Shown piece by piece: positions 1-10,900 of a stretch of DNA of 62,452 bases (position 1 is its first letter; each line of letters opens with the position of its first letter). This DNA is from Oleispira sp963933055 (GTDB lineage: Bacteria; Pseudomonadota; Gammaproteobacteria; Pseudomonadales; Oceanobacteraceae): NCBI GenBank assembly GCA_963933055.1, contig CAWVSY010000019.1, forward strand, positions 1 to 62,452, given 5' to 3'. Position numbers and translations under genes: made by a program. Below the pieces are notes generated by a model. It was given only the letters and a program-made list of their open reading frames with translations. It searched no databases and was not told the origin of the DNA.

Positions 1-30
1 TCATGATCATGAAGGCCACAATCACTAAAT

Positions 31-645
31 TTATGAATCTTTCATTTGTCGAAACGTTAAATTAATTCTAGGGTGAGCCACCTTCGTCGTCGTGGGTATA
101 TTATGCAACCAATGACGCTGGGTCTCACCCTTCATTTCAATTAAATCGCCGGACTCTAATTCAAATACCAAACGCTCTTTCGATACTTTATGCTTCATAG
201 CAAACTTTCTAGTAGCACCAAAACTTAAAGACGCAATAGAGCCACTCTCAATCAATTCACGCTCATCATCACTGTGCCAAGCCATACCTTCCGTGCCACT
301 TGGGTAATAATTTAACAAGCAAGAATTATAAGTTTGCAACGTCTGCGCTTCTACAATCGCTTTCAATGCTAATACATGTGGCGTCCATAGCAGAGCCGTT
401 CGGTGAATATTTGAATAAGAGTATTGATACGATTTATCGGCATACCAGGCGACCTTTCGCTTGGTCACAATATGCTTTCCAAATACAATCGCTTCGTCAT
501 GCTTCCAGGCGATATCTTTTAATAGTGCCTCATAATGCTGAAAAGCCTCTGGCTGACTAAAGACCTTACCCCAATAATGGACACAACCATCGTAGGGCAA
601 ATGGTTTATGCTGGGGTCTATTAAGTTTTCAAATAAAGGCATCAT
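31..645 (-). CDS. AlkB-family 2-oxoglutarate/Fe(II) dioxygenase
   Basis: A 204-residue protein of the AlkB family, which oxidatively removes alkyl groups from DNA or RNA bases using 2-oxoglutarate and Fe(II). The iron ligands are visible as the HxD pair in WHSDDE (H124, D126) and H181 in HWLHNIP; the RINLTFRQ motif near the C-terminus (R193 and R199) is the 2-oxoglutarate-binding RxxxxxR signature. NYYPSG (residues 112-117) is the conserved strand before the HxD. Length and motif order fit the short ALKBH2/3-like bacterial class more than E. coli AlkB itself. The start is one of two adjacent ATGs (645 or 642). It stands alone; the upstream gene fadH is on the same strand but separated by a strong terminator. 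The exact substrate cannot be read from sequence. Confidence 0.9.
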   Translation of the reverse strand: MMPLFENLIDPSINHLPYDGCVHYWGKVFSQPEAFQHYEALLKDIAWKHDEAIVFGKHIVTKRKVAWYADKSYQYSYSNIHRTALLWTPHVLALKAIVEAQTLQTYNSCLLNYYPSGTEGMAWHSDDERELIESGSIASLSFGATRKFAMKHKVSKERLVFELESGDLIEMKGETQRHWLHNIPTTTKVAHPRINLTFRQMKDS

Positions 646-740
646 CGACTCTCAAATAGAATTTACTCTTAGCAGAATATTAGCCTTGCACACGGGTACT
701 GGCAAGATCTGGAAAGTTCACATAATTATTGCTCCCAAAC

Positions 741-780
741 AAAAAAAGGCCCTAAATTTCTTTAGGGCCTTTTCTTTTTT
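741..780. terminator. Bidirectional intrinsic terminator
   Basis: A perfect 10-bp stem (747-756 with 761-770) and TTTC loop, flanked by an A-run on the left and a T-run on the right. On the minus strand it ends fadH transcription before the AlkB-like gene. Confidence 0.9.
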
Positions 781-826
781 AGCACGGTATTAACAGCGCC
801 ATTTTCTTCGAGCTTTGCTCTATTAC

Positions 827-2860
827 TTAAATCGCAGCCGCTAAACGCGTACCTTGATCAATCGCACGTTTCGCATCAAGTTCAGCGGCAACATCAGCAC
901 CACCAATTAAGTGATGAGGTTTGTTCAAACCTTCAACCAAAGCACGTAATGGGTCTTGGCCAGCGCAGATAATCACGTTATCCACATCGAGTACTTTCTG
1001 AGTATCGCCGACGGTAATGTGAAGACCTTGGTCATCAATCTTATCGTAGCTACAACCAGAAACCATCGTTACGCCTTTGTTCTTTAGGCCTGTACGGTGA
1101 ATCCAACCCGTTGTTTTGCCTAGCTTCGCGCCAACCTTTGACGTTTTACGTTGCAGTAAAAATACTTCGCGCGCTGATGGAGAAACCACGGCTTCAATAC
1201 CTTCAATACCACCACGGGCTTCAAGGGTCATATCAACGCCCCACTCCTTCATAAAGGCAGGAATGTTTTGGCTTGTCGCAATACCTTCATGACAAAGGTA
1301 TTCAGATACATCAAAGCCAATACCGCCAGCGCCGATAACCGCTACTTTTTTACCAACCGGTTTCTTATGCTTTAATACATCAAGGTAGTTTAAAACCTTA
1401 GCGTGCTCGATGCCTTCGATTTCTGGTAAACGCGGTGCAATACCCGTCGCCAAAACGACTTCATCAAAATCACCGGCATTTAAATCGTCAGCAGTCACTG
1501 GCGTATTTAATTTAAGATTCACACCGCTTAGTTCAATTTGCTTACCGAAATAACGAATCGTTTCAAAGAACTCTTCTTTACCTGGAACTTGTTTCGCTAC
1601 GTTAAACTGACCGCCAATTTCGCTCGCAGAATCAAATAAGGTAACGTCGTGTCCACGACCGGCTGCCGTCGTCGCAAAGGCTAAACCTGCTGGACCAGCA
1701 CCGATAACGGCTAATTTCTTTTTCGTTGCATCGGCCGCAAGATCAGTGATGATAACTTCAGTTTCATGACACGCACGTGGGTTCACTAAGCAGCTTGTTA
1801 ATTTGCCGCTGAATACGTGATCTAAACACGCTTGGTTACAACCGATACAGGTATTAATTTCATCGCTCTTACCAGCCGCCGCTTTTTCAACAAACAATGG
1901 ATCGGCTAAGAAAGGACGCGCCATAGAAATCATGTCGGCATCGCCACGTTCTAAAACGTCTTCTGCAACTTCTGGGGTATTAATACGGTTAGACGTAATA
2001 CACGGAATAGAAAGTTCTTTGCGGAACTTCGCGGTTACCCAAGTGAAGGCTGCACGAGGTACTTTGGTTGCGATGGTAGGAATACGTGCTTCGTGCCAAC
2101 CAACACCGGTATTAATAATCGTCGCGCCCGCTTTTTCAATTGCCTTACCAAGCTGCAATGCTTCTTCATAGTTGCTGCCACCTTCAACTAGATCCAACAT
2201 AGATAGGCGATAAATAATAATGAATTTTTCACCGACAGCTTCACGAGTACGACGAACAACTTCTACCGCTAAACGCATGCGGTTTTCGTATTCACCACCC
2301 CAGGCATCGTCACGGTGGTTGGTGCGTTTGGCTAAAAATTGGTTAAGAAAATACCCTTCCGACCCCATAATCTCAACGCCGTCATAGCCACCGACTTGTG
2401 CGTATTTTGCTAACTGAACAATATCGTTGATCTGTTTTTCGATACCGTCTTCATCTAATTCTTTTGGCGTAAATGGATTAATCGGCGCTTGCACAGCTGA
2501 AGGTGCAACCAAGTTTGGGTTAAAAGCATAACGGCCTGTGTGCAAAATCTGCATACAGATTTTACTGTCGGCATCGTGCACGGCATCGGTGATTACTTTG
2601 TGCTTTAACGCATCTTCATTACTGCTAATTAATTTAGTATGTGGATGTGTTGCGGCTTCAGAACTTGGGCCAAAACCACCGGTTACGATAAGACCAACAC
2701 CACCTTTAGCACGTTCAGAGAAGAACGCGGCCATGCGCTCTAGTCCGCCTTCCATTTCTTCTAAACCGGTATGCATAGAGCCCATTAGTACACGGTTTTT
2801 CAATTGAGTGAAGCCTAGATCTAGTGGCTCAAGTAACTTAGGAAAATGTTGATTTGTCAT
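827..2860 (-). CDS. fadH: 2,4-dienoyl-CoA reductase (NADPH)
   Basis: A 677-residue protein, close to the length of E. coli FadH (672) and strongly alike throughout. It reduces 2,4-dienoyl-CoA during beta-oxidation of unsaturated fatty acids in the cytoplasm. The N-terminal half is an FMN-binding Old Yellow Enzyme-type barrel (HTGRYA, GYDGVEIMGSEGYFLNQFL, GWHEARIPT). A 4Fe-4S cluster follows, with cysteines in CIGCNQAC and SCLVNPRAC. The C-terminal half has two dinucleotide folds (VIGAGPAGLA for FAD and VIGAGGIGFD for NADPH). The start has a conserved MSxxF/LxPLDLG-like N-terminus. It is a single-gene unit ended by the hairpin at 741-780. The acyl-CoA synthetase further along (34257-36080) is related in metabolism but not linked. 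Confidence 0.96.
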   Translation of the reverse strand: MTNQHFPKLLEPLDLGFTQLKNRVLMGSMHTGLEEMEGGLERMAAFFSERAKGGVGLIVTGGFGPSSEAATHPHTKLISSNEDALKHKVITDAVHDADSKICMQILHTGRYAFNPNLVAPSAVQAPINPFTPKELDEDGIEKQINDIVQLAKYAQVGGYDGVEIMGSEGYFLNQFLAKRTNHRDDAWGGEYENRMRLAVEVVRRTREAVGEKFIIIYRLSMLDLVEGGSNYEEALQLGKAIEKAGATIINTGVGWHEARIPTIATKVPRAAFTWVTAKFRKELSIPCITSNRINTPEVAEDVLERGDADMISMARPFLADPLFVEKAAAGKSDEINTCIGCNQACLDHVFSGKLTSCLVNPRACHETEVIITDLAADATKKKLAVIGAGPAGLAFATTAAGRGHDVTLFDSASEIGGQFNVAKQVPGKEEFFETIRYFGKQIELSGVNLKLNTPVTADDLNAGDFDEVVLATGIAPRLPEIEGIEHAKVLNYLDVLKHKKPVGKKVAVIGAGGIGFDVSEYLCHEGIATSQNIPAFMKEWGVDMTLEARGGIEGIEAVVSPSAREVFLLQRKTSKVGAKLGKTTGWIHRTGLKNKGVTMVSGCSYDKIDDQGLHITVGDTQKVLDVDNVIICAGQDPLRALVEGLNKPHHLIGGADVAAELDAKRAIDQGTRLAAAI

Positions 2861-3208
2861 TATTTATTCTCACTCGTTGTTAATACGGTTAGGCATTTAC
2901 TTTAAATTCATTATTCGCCGACATAACCAAATACTATGGATGGTTTTAATCACTATCGGCTTTTATGGTTACACTCTAAAAGAACTTTTTATAAGAAACA
3001 ATGAAGAATAATGACTAAGTATAACAATATAACAATCAAATCTAACACTTTATCAGATAAAGACATTTAATCTGCTATGAATAGGAATGAGTCCCATATA
3101 GAGACTTTATCAAGCTTAAAATATCAGAAGCCTCTCCAATTAACTTTACAGCGTATAGACGTTCTTTTAGGATAGATGCCTATCCCCTTTATTAAAGACA
3201 TCTGTTAA
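2861..3208. other. AT-rich divergent control region
   Basis: No gene is seen in these 348 bases between divergent fadH and the alpha/beta hydrolase gene. It holds the 15-base inverted repeat at 3048-3062, a weak inverted repeat GGATAG-ATGC-CTATCC at 3170-3185 just before the hydrolase start, and short A/T repeats. I cannot assign promoters with confidence. Confidence 0.6.
3048..3062. promoter_or_regulatory. Inverted repeat, possible operator
   Basis: CTTTATC-A-GATAAAG is a perfect 7+7 palindrome with a single central base, mid-way between two divergent genes. This suggests a dimeric repressor site. A related half site (CTTTATC) recurs about 50 bases to the right. The binding protein is unknown. 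Confidence 0.35.
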
Positions 3209-4303
3209 ATGACGACTCTCTTTATAATCCTAGCTTTACTTGTACTTGTCGTGACCTATTATTTTGTCACTGCAGCCAAGAAACCTTATCTTATATTCCA
3301 GAAAAATCCGTTAAATGAAGCCCTCGTTAAGCATACTCCGGCATTAAATAAGCGCTACTTTGCAACTCCGTGGATGTTTAATACACATATGCAGCTGATT
3401 GTTTTAGGCTTCATCAAAGGTTTTGCTAAACCGTTGATCTACGATCGGCAAGATATTCTGACCATGGATGATGGCGGACAAGTTTCTGTTGATTGGTTAG
3501 GTCTAGATTTGCCCGACGATACGCCAACCCTATTAGTACTTCATACCATTTCTGGCAACCCGCAAAGCATGCGTGGCTTTGTTCGCTATATCAGAGAAAA
3601 TCTTGGCTGGCGTATTGCTCTGTGCGTGCGCCGCGGTCATGGAGAGATGACGCTAAAAACAGCAAGTTTTAATACCATGGGAAATACCGACGACTTTGCT
3701 GAGCAAATAGAGCACATTCAAAACTGCTTTCCAAATTCGGATTTATACGCAACAGGAATTTCAGCAGGCTCTGGGGTATTAGCTCAGTACTTAGGTAAGG
3801 TGGGGGAAAATACTCCCATCAAAGCAGCAATTGCCTATTGTCCTGCTTATGATATGCGCCATGCTTTTACCCGAGCAGTACCATTTTATAGCAAAATGAT
3901 GGCAAAAAAGTTGAATAAATTATTCATTACTCCGAATAAGCAGACGCTTAAACATTTAGTATCTTATGAACAATTATCAGCCTCTCAAGACTTGCATGAA
4001 TTCCATCAAAATCTGTACGAAGTCGCTGGCAGCGAAAGTACAGAAAAATACATGCAAGAGTCAAATCCATCGACGGTATTCGACAATATAAAAATTCCGA
4101 TACTTATTTTAAATTCAAAAGATGATCCTGTTTGTCACATCGATAATGTGTATGAAAATCAGCACCGAGTAGAAGCGATGAGTAATGTAATTTTAGTATT
4201 AACGGATCGCGGCAGTCATTGTGCTTTTTTTGAAGGAATAACGGCAAAACCTTGGGCTAATCGCATGATTAAAGAATATTTTTCAGCTTTCACAGCCCTT
4301 TAA
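3209..4303 (+). CDS. Membrane-anchored alpha/beta hydrolase (YheT/ABHD-like)
   Basis: A 364-residue predicted serine hydrolase. Residues 4-21 are a hydrophobic N-terminal anchor, so the enzyme is probably held at the inner membrane. The catalytic domain shows an oxyanion-type HTISGNPQS motif, the nucleophile elbow GISAGSG, the acid in NSKDDPV and the histidine in GSHCAFFEG, in the usual order of the COG0429/YheT (ABHD1/2/3) family. Eukaryotic members cleave phospholipids or esters; the bacterial substrate is not known. The gene overlaps the end of the convergent small gene at 4290-4508 by 14 bases. No strong ribosome site precedes the ATG. The family call is good, the function uncertain. Confidence 0.75.
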   Translation: MTTLFIILALLVLVVTYYFVTAAKKPYLIFQKNPLNEALVKHTPALNKRYFATPWMFNTHMQLIVLGFIKGFAKPLIYDRQDILTMDDGGQVSVDWLGLDLPDDTPTLLVLHTISGNPQSMRGFVRYIRENLGWRIALCVRRGHGEMTLKTASFNTMGNTDDFAEQIEHIQNCFPNSDLYATGISAGSGVLAQYLGKVGENTPIKAAIAYCPAYDMRHAFTRAVPFYSKMMAKKLNKLFITPNKQTLKHLVSYEQLSASQDLHEFHQNLYEVAGSESTEKYMQESNPSTVFDNIKIPILILNSKDDPVCHIDNVYENQHRVEAMSNVILVLTDRGSHCAFFEGITAKPWANRMIKEYFSAFTAL

Positions 4304-4508
4304 TTACCCTATCTTTAATTTTGATGGCTTTTTCAAAGTGATCTAGCTTATGGGTCATTATCCACCACTGAGCGGCTTCCATTAATAGCTCAGGATCGTC
4401 ATTTTTATTGGCGAAAAAAGCATAAAAAGATAAGCCGACATTATCGCCCTTCTTTTCAATTTTCTCATCACATACCTTGATTATCTTAAGCCTTAATGTT
4501 TCTCGCAT
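4290..4508 (-). CDS. Small conserved hypothetical protein (72 aa)
   Basis: A 72-residue soluble protein with a basic N-terminus (MRETLRLKIIKVC), a central GLSFYAFFANKNDDPELL segment and a C-terminal helix with WW and HKLDHFEKAIKIKD. I recognise this pattern only as a conserved uncharacterised small family in proteobacteria. A plausible ribosome site (GGGTGA) lies just upstream of the ATG. It overlaps the alpha/beta hydrolase tail-to-tail by 14 bases. No function is proposed. Confidence 0.65.
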   Translation of the reverse strand: MRETLRLKIIKVCDEKIEKKGDNVGLSFYAFFANKNDDPELLMEAAQWWIMTHKLDHFEKAIKIKDRVIKGL

Positions 4509-4629
4509 ATTTCACCCAATTTAATGACGGATTTTCTTACATACTAACAAATTATCACGAATGATATTCCTTTCAAGTTTTAGCGTTCTAAGCTACTTTA
4601 GGACTCCAGTAAATTGAAAGGTCTCAATA

Positions 4630-5448
4630 ATGCTACTTCGTACCAGCTGTTATCTAGAGTTTGATATCGAGGTTCAGACACCTTTTATTTTTATGTTAAG
4701 ACCTCGTAGCGGTTCTCAGCAGTGGGTGATCAGTGAAGAGTACCGACACACACCTTGGCTGCCTGTTTTTGAATTTACCGACCCCTATGGCAACTTGTGC
4801 CAACGCTTAATCGCACCTCCAGGCAATCTTATTATCAATACAGTATCAGAGGTTATGGTTTCAGATACGTCTGATTATTTACCCGGTGCGCCTTTTGTCG
4901 ACATTGAACATCTTCCAGATTCCGTACTCAGTTATTTATTACCCAGTCGATTTTGTGAATCGGATCGGTTTTTAAATCTTGCCACATCCATCACCTCGGG
5001 TTGCTTACTTGGATACGATCAAGTATCAGCGATTGAACACTGGGTTCGAGAAAATATCGTATACGAAATGGAAGGCAGCGATATTCAATTATCAGCCACG
5101 GAAATCAACCAACGAGGCTCAGGGGTTTGCCGTGATTTTTCGCACATAGGCATTGCACTCTGTAGAAGTTTAAGCATTCCTGCGCGGCTGGTTGTTGGTT
5201 ATCTACATGGGTTGGTCCCCATGGATTTGCATGCTTGGTTCGAGGCTTATATTGGCGGGCGCTGGTATACCTTTGATGCAACTCAGGCCGAATTAAAAGG
5301 CGGCTATGTTGCTATTGGTTATGGCAGAGACGCCGCCGACGTTGCTATCTTTAATCAATTTGGCCCACCCAGTAATCTGATTACGAAGCAAATAGATGTT
5401 ATTCAAATTGCGCAAGGAAATGCATTTACTCAATTTAAAGATGCGTAA
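4630..5448 (+). CDS. Transglutaminase-like cysteine protein (first of island)
   Basis: A 272-residue cytoplasmic protein with a bacterial transglutaminase-like core. The Cys-His-Asp triad is visible: C167 in GSGVCRDFSHI, H201 in DLHAWFEAY and D216 in YTFDAT. The N-terminal ~100 residues are a beta-rich region typical of this family (including DPYGN). Bacterial members act as cysteine peptidases, amidases or transamidases; the substrate here is unknown. It is the first gene of a same-strand run with an ATP-grasp gene, an alpha-E gene and a second transglutaminase, 113 bases before the ATP-grasp gene. It has no signal peptide. The shared context suggests that it cuts or transfers an amide bond made by the ATP-grasp enzyme. 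Confidence 0.85.
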   Translation: MLLRTSCYLEFDIEVQTPFIFMLRPRSGSQQWVISEEYRHTPWLPVFEFTDPYGNLCQRLIAPPGNLIINTVSEVMVSDTSDYLPGAPFVDIEHLPDSVLSYLLPSRFCESDRFLNLATSITSGCLLGYDQVSAIEHWVRENIVYEMEGSDIQLSATEINQRGSGVCRDFSHIGIALCRSLSIPARLVVGYLHGLVPMDLHAWFEAYIGGRWYTFDATQAELKGGYVAIGYGRDAADVAIFNQFGPPSNLITKQIDVIQIAQGNAFTQFKDA

Positions 5449-5561
5449 TAAAAATGAAATAATGCATACGTTATTTTGTTGGTCTACTTTTTGCTATTAA
5501 TACATAACGATTAAGTATGAGTTTACAAATATTTAACAATCTATAAAGGACTTGAATAGAA

Positions 5562-7004
5562 ATGACAGATATATGGAATACCTATGCTTGTGAAGACTTT
5601 TATGATGAAGTCATGAGCAGTCCGGGTAATGCACGAAAACCCGCCAAAAAACTGGTCTCTTATTTTAAGACACTCTCTGACGATACCGTCGAGCTGCACC
5701 GTAAAGCCGCAGAATCAACTATTAAAGAAATGGGTGTTAGTTTTACCGTGTATTCAGATCAAGGCAATATTGATCGCGCTTGGCCCTTTGATATCGTGCC
5801 TCGAACCATTAACAAAGCTCAATGGGATGTCACCGCCGCAGGTCTTAAGCAGCGCTTAAAAGCCCTCAACCTATTTATAGATGATATTTATAATGGCCAA
5901 AAAATCATCAAAGATGGCGTAGTACCTTCCTATGTACTTGAACAATCAGAAAACTTTCGACAAGAGTGCGTCGGGTTTTCGCCTCCTTTAGGGGTGTGGG
6001 CACATATATGCGGCACCGATTTGGTGCGCGATGCCGATGGCGAATTCTATGTTTTAGAAGATAACTTGCGAGTGCCTTCAGGGGTTTCTTACATGTTAGA
6101 AAATCGATCGATTACCAAGCGTATTTTGCCTGAACTTTTTGAAGAAATTAAAATTGCTCCCATCGATGATTACTGCACACAATTATTTGAGACCTTAATC
6201 GTACTGTCTCCTCGTGATATTCCAAACCCTGCTGTTGTTGTATTAACACCTGGGATTTATAACTCGGCTTATTTTGAACATGCTTTCTTAGCTCAAAATA
6301 TGGGTTGTGAACTGGTAGAAGGTGCCGACCTAGTCGTTAAAGATGACGACTGCGTTTATATGAAAACTATCTCAGGTCTTGAGCGCGTTGATGTTATCTA
6401 TCGTCGTATTGATGATTTATTTATTGACCCTGAAGTTTTCAACGAAGATTCTCAGCTTGGTGTTAAAGGTTTAATGCGGGCTTGGAAAGCCGGTAATGTC
6501 GGCTTAGCCAATGCACCGGGGGCAGGAGTAGCTGACGATAAAGTTATCTACGCTTTTGTTCCCGATATTATTCGCTACTACTTAAAAGAAGAACCGATTT
6601 TAAAAAACGTTGAAACCTATTTATGTTACGACAAAGAGCAGCGTGAATACGTTATAGATAACATTGAAAAATTGGTGGTTAAACCCGCCAATGAATCAGG
6701 CGGCTACGGTATGTTGGTTGGCCCTCATTCAACTAAAAAAGAACGCGATAAATTTGTAAAACTCATTAACGCGAATCCTAGAAACTACATTGGGCAACCT
6801 ACGTTAGCCCTTTCAACGGCCCCTGCTTTTGTCGGAAAAAATCAATTAGAAGCTCGCCACCTCGATTTACGACCTTTTGTTCTACAAGGAAAAGATTCCT
6901 ACGTCACTATGGGTGGGCTCACTCGAGTAGCCATGAAAAAAGGCTCATTAGTCGTTAATTCATCACAAGGTGGTGGCAGTAAAGATACCTGGATTGTTGA
7001 GTAA
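5562..7004 (+). CDS. Circularly permuted type 2 ATP-grasp protein
   Basis: A 480-residue protein of the circularly permuted ATP-grasp family (DUF404/DUF407). ATP-grasp enzymes form amide bonds through acyl-phosphates; this subfamily has been predicted from gene context to be an amidoligase. Conserved stretches include YVLEDNLRVPSG (~residues 164-175), VDVIYRRIDD, NAPGAGVADDK, VVKPANESGGYG and SSQGGGSKDTWI at the C-terminus. It ends without the alpha-E domain seen in the relative at 11480, because that domain is encoded by the next gene 41 bases downstream. A ribosome site (AAAGGA) precedes the ATG. The product it makes is not known. Confidence 0.9.
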   Translation: MTDIWNTYACEDFYDEVMSSPGNARKPAKKLVSYFKTLSDDTVELHRKAAESTIKEMGVSFTVYSDQGNIDRAWPFDIVPRTINKAQWDVTAAGLKQRLKALNLFIDDIYNGQKIIKDGVVPSYVLEQSENFRQECVGFSPPLGVWAHICGTDLVRDADGEFYVLEDNLRVPSGVSYMLENRSITKRILPELFEEIKIAPIDDYCTQLFETLIVLSPRDIPNPAVVVLTPGIYNSAYFEHAFLAQNMGCELVEGADLVVKDDDCVYMKTISGLERVDVIYRRIDDLFIDPEVFNEDSQLGVKGLMRAWKAGNVGLANAPGAGVADDKVIYAFVPDIIRYYLKEEPILKNVETYLCYDKEQREYVIDNIEKLVVKPANESGGYGMLVGPHSTKKERDKFVKLINANPRNYIGQPTLALSTAPAFVGKNQLEARHLDLRPFVLQGKDSYVTMGGLTRVAMKKGSLVVNSSQGGGSKDTWIVE

Positions 7005-7045
7005 CAGGGTCGTTGAATAGCCAGATTGAGGCATAGGAGAAATAC

Positions 7046-7978
7046 ATGTTATCTCGCGTAGCAGAAAGAACATATTGGGCCGCCCGTTATTTAGAGCGTA
7101 TTGAGAATACCGTTCGTCTTATTAGTGTTTACGACAAACTAATGTACGATTTACCCACCAGCGTAGGCATTGGCTGGTACAACCTTATTACGATCAATAG
7201 TGCGGAAGAAGCTTTCGATGAACGCTATACCGTTCAAGATGAACGTAATGTTATTAAGTTTTTATTAAGTGAAGAAAATAATCCATGCTCAGTGGTTTCG
7301 AACTTACGCTTTGCCAGAGAAAATTTAAGAACAACTCGAGACGTTGTTCCTGCCCAAAGTTGGGTAATGATTAATGAGCTGAATTTATTTATTACCGAAA
7401 ATTTACAGCAAGGTATTAACCGCAGCCAGCGTTTTCATTTTTTAAATGGTGTTATTAAAAGCTGTCAGCAAATTCAAGGGTTATTAATGGGTACCATGCC
7501 CAGAGATGCCGCCTGGGGATTTATGAAACTGGGCCGTAATATCGAGCGTGCCGATATGACTACGCGGTTATTAGACGCCGGGGTTAGAGCACAGTTGCAA
7601 GTTATGGATGATGCCGAAGCCATTAATAGCCAACAAATTATTTGGGGCCAAGTATTACGATCTCTCGATGCTGATCAAAGCTATCGCAGAGCCGTACGTT
7701 CATCGGTTAAAAGTCGTCAAGTAGCTCGCTATATTATTGAAGATACGGCCTTTCCTAGATCCATCACTTACTGCTTATCAGCAGTAAAAGATTCACTAGA
7801 AAGACTACCTCATAGCAAGCCTGTGATTAGCACCGTGAAAAAAATTCAAAAAGAGCGCTTAACCTCAATTGATTACAGCGATCTTGGTATACCCATGAAA
7901 GATTTTCTAAATGACCTGCAATTAGATATCGCTGCGATTCACTCCAGCATTTCCAAAAATTGGTTTACTTACCAATAA
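7046..7978 (+). CDS. Alpha-E domain protein
   Basis: A 310-residue all-helical protein of the alpha-E family (DUF403). The N-terminal signature MLSRVAERTYWAARYLERIE is diagnostic, and a second conserved region (WGFMKLGRNIERADMTTRLLD) lies at about residues 153-173. Alpha-E proteins almost always accompany permuted ATP-grasp and transglutaminase genes and are thought to be partners of the ligase. It sits 41 bases after the ATP-grasp gene and 12 bases before the large transglutaminase-DUF2126 gene, so all three are surely co-transcribed. A strong GGAG ribosome site (ATAGGAGAAATAC) precedes the ATG. Its biochemical role is not established. Confidence 0.9.
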   Translation: MLSRVAERTYWAARYLERIENTVRLISVYDKLMYDLPTSVGIGWYNLITINSAEEAFDERYTVQDERNVIKFLLSEENNPCSVVSNLRFARENLRTTRDVVPAQSWVMINELNLFITENLQQGINRSQRFHFLNGVIKSCQQIQGLLMGTMPRDAAWGFMKLGRNIERADMTTRLLDAGVRAQLQVMDDAEAINSQQIIWGQVLRSLDADQSYRRAVRSSVKSRQVARYIIEDTAFPRSITYCLSAVKDSLERLPHSKPVISTVKKIQKERLTSIDYSDLGIPMKDFLNDLQLDIAAIHSSISKNWFTYQ

Positions 7979-7990
7979 GGCTGATACTCA

Positions 7991-10900
7991 ATGACTATCC
8001 GTGTTTCTATTAATCACAGAACCAGCTATAAATTTGATCGCCCTGTGAGCCTATCCCCTCACACGGTAAGACTTCGCCCTGCCCCTCATAGCAGAACCCC
8101 TATTCACAGCTACAGTTTAAAAATAAAACCTGAGCAGCATTTTATCAACTGGCAGCAAGATTCATTTGGTAACTATTTAGCGCGTTTAGTTTTTCCTGAA
8201 AAGTGCACAGAATTTGAAGTAGATGTCGAAGTCATTGCCGATATGACGGTTATTAATCCGTTTGATTTTTTTGTCGAAGAATACGCTGAAGATTTCCCTT
8301 TCACATACCCTAAGCAGCTTAAAAAAGAGCTATTACCTTACTTAGAAAAAGAATCTTCAAAAGGAAAAAACTGCGGTCCTTTATTTAGAAAACGCTTAAA
8401 GCAAGTGAATACTAAGAAGCAGCGTATTAACGATTTCTTAGTTGAAATAAACCAAAAAGTACAACAAGAAATTAACTATCTAGTGCGTCTTGAACCTGGT
8501 GTGCAAACACCTGAAGAAACACTTGAAAGTGGACAAGGTTCTTGCCGTGACTCTGCTTGGTTACTCGTACAAATGCTACGCCATTTAGGCTTAGCCGCGC
8601 GCTTTGCTTCTGGCTATTTAGTGCAACTTAAAGCCGATGAAGCCTCATTAGATGGCCCGTCAGGCACAGAAGAAGATTTCACCGACCTGCATGCTTGGTG
8701 TGAAGTCTTTTTACCAGGTGCAGGCTGGGTAGGTCTTGATCCAACCTCTGGGCTGTTTGCCAGTGAAGGACATATTCCTTTAGCGTGTACTCCGCATCCG
8801 GTGTCTGCAGCACCCATTGCAGGCTTCACAGATGAGTGCGAAGTAGAATTTGATTTCAGCAATACCGTTACTCGCGTTTTAGAAGACCCTCGTGTTACTA
8901 AGCCTTATACCGAAGAGCAGTGGCAAACCATTTTGGCCTTAGGTGAAAGCGTCGATAAAGAGTTTGCAGAAAATGATGTTCGACTGACCATGGGCGGCGA
9001 ACCAACGTTTGTTTCGATTGATGATATGGAATCGACTCAATGGAATACCGACGCGTTAGGTGATGATAAATTATCCCTCGCCAAAACTCTTTTATTACGA
9101 ATTCGTGATCGCTTTGCCCCTAATGGCTTAGTCCATTATGGGCAAGGTAAGTGGTATCCAGGGGAAGAAATTCCACGCTGGGCTCTCGGTGTTTTTTGGC
9201 GCAAAGATGGTGAACCTCTGTGGAAAAAAGCCAGCAGCCTTGCGCGTATTGATCATGACTATGGCCATACCATTAAAGATGCATGCCGCCTAAGCCATGC
9301 AATTTGTGCCCTAATCGATATACCAAGCGCTCACTGCCAGCCCGCTTATGAAGATGCGATGCATTATCTTCAACAAGAGCAATCCTTACCCAAAAATATT
9401 GATTTGTTAGCTCAAAATATCAAGTCCGATTTAGATCGTAGGCGTTTAGCAGCGTTAATTGATCGTGGCATTAATATCCCGAGTGGTTTAGTGATTCCAA
9501 TTGGCCGTGGCGATGGCAAAAAGCCATGGAAAAGCAGCCTATGGCCAATGAAGCGAGAGAGAATCGTTTTAATTCCTGGCGACTCTCCAATGGGTTTGCG
9601 CTTACCGCTAAACAGCTTGCCAACACCAGGCAAAGGACACGAAGACCTTCCAATACAAAGAGATCCTTTTGATCCTCGTGAGCCTTTAGTCAAGCGCACC
9701 GACATTCGCTTTGCAGGCCCAATTCCAACCCACAGTCAATTAAGTGCGGCGGAAGAAGCCTTATTAGCGAATAAGAAGATCTCGGATGCTCTTAAGAAAG
9801 AAGAGCAAGCAGAAGTTGTGCGTACTGCCATGTGTATTGAAGCGCGTGAGGGTCGTCTTCATATATTCATGCCACCACTTGAGTATTTAGAAGACTATAT
9901 TGTGCTGGTTGCAGCGATTGAAGAAGCCGCTACTAAATTGTCTCTGCCTGTTATTATCGAAGGTTATGAGCCACCACGAGATCCGCGTTTATTAAAATTA
10001 TTGGTTACTCCAGATCCTGGCGTTATTGAAGTAAACGTTCATCCATCCAATAACTGGCAAGAATTGGTCGATACCACGACTAAGCTCTATGAAGAGGCTC
10101 GACTATCGCGCTTATCCACCGAGAAGTTCATGCTTGATGGTCGCCATACCGGTACCGGCGGTGGTAATCACATCACCTTAGGCGGCGCTACTCCAGAAGA
10201 TAGCCCACTATTACGCCGCCCTGACATATTGCGCAGCTTTATCACTTATTGGCAGCATCACCCAAGTTTGTCGTATTTATTTTCTGGCATGTTTTTGGGT
10301 CCTACCAGCCAAGCACCTAGAGTAGATGAAGGCCGTGATGAAATGCTTTATGAATTGGAAATTGCATTCTCACAAATGTCAGAAGAAGAAGTCGAACAAC
10401 CGTGGTTAGTTGACCGTCTGCTGCGTAATTTATTAATCGATATTACGGGCAATACGCATCGCTCTGAATTTTGTATTGATAAACTTTTCTCACCCAGCAG
10501 TGCTAGTGGTCGTTTAGGAATTTTAGAATTTCGCGGTTTTGAAATGCCACCTCATAGTCGCATGGCATTGGTGCAATCGCTGTTCATTAGGACATTGCTG
10601 GCGCGATTCTGGAAAGAACCTTACAAAAAACCACTGGTTCGTTGGGGAACGGCTCTGCACGATCGCTTTATGATGCCGCATCATATCTGGCAAGATATGA
10701 AAGACGTTGTTAACGATTTAAACGATCACGGCTACCCATTCGAATTAGACTGGCTTGCACCGTTTGAAGAATTTCGTTTTCCTCATTATGGACGCGTAAA
10801 GCTAGATAATATCGAACTGGAGTTACGTTGGGCGATTGAACCTTGGCATGTATTAGGCGAAGAGAGCAGCAGTTTTGGTACCGCGCGCTATGTTGATTCT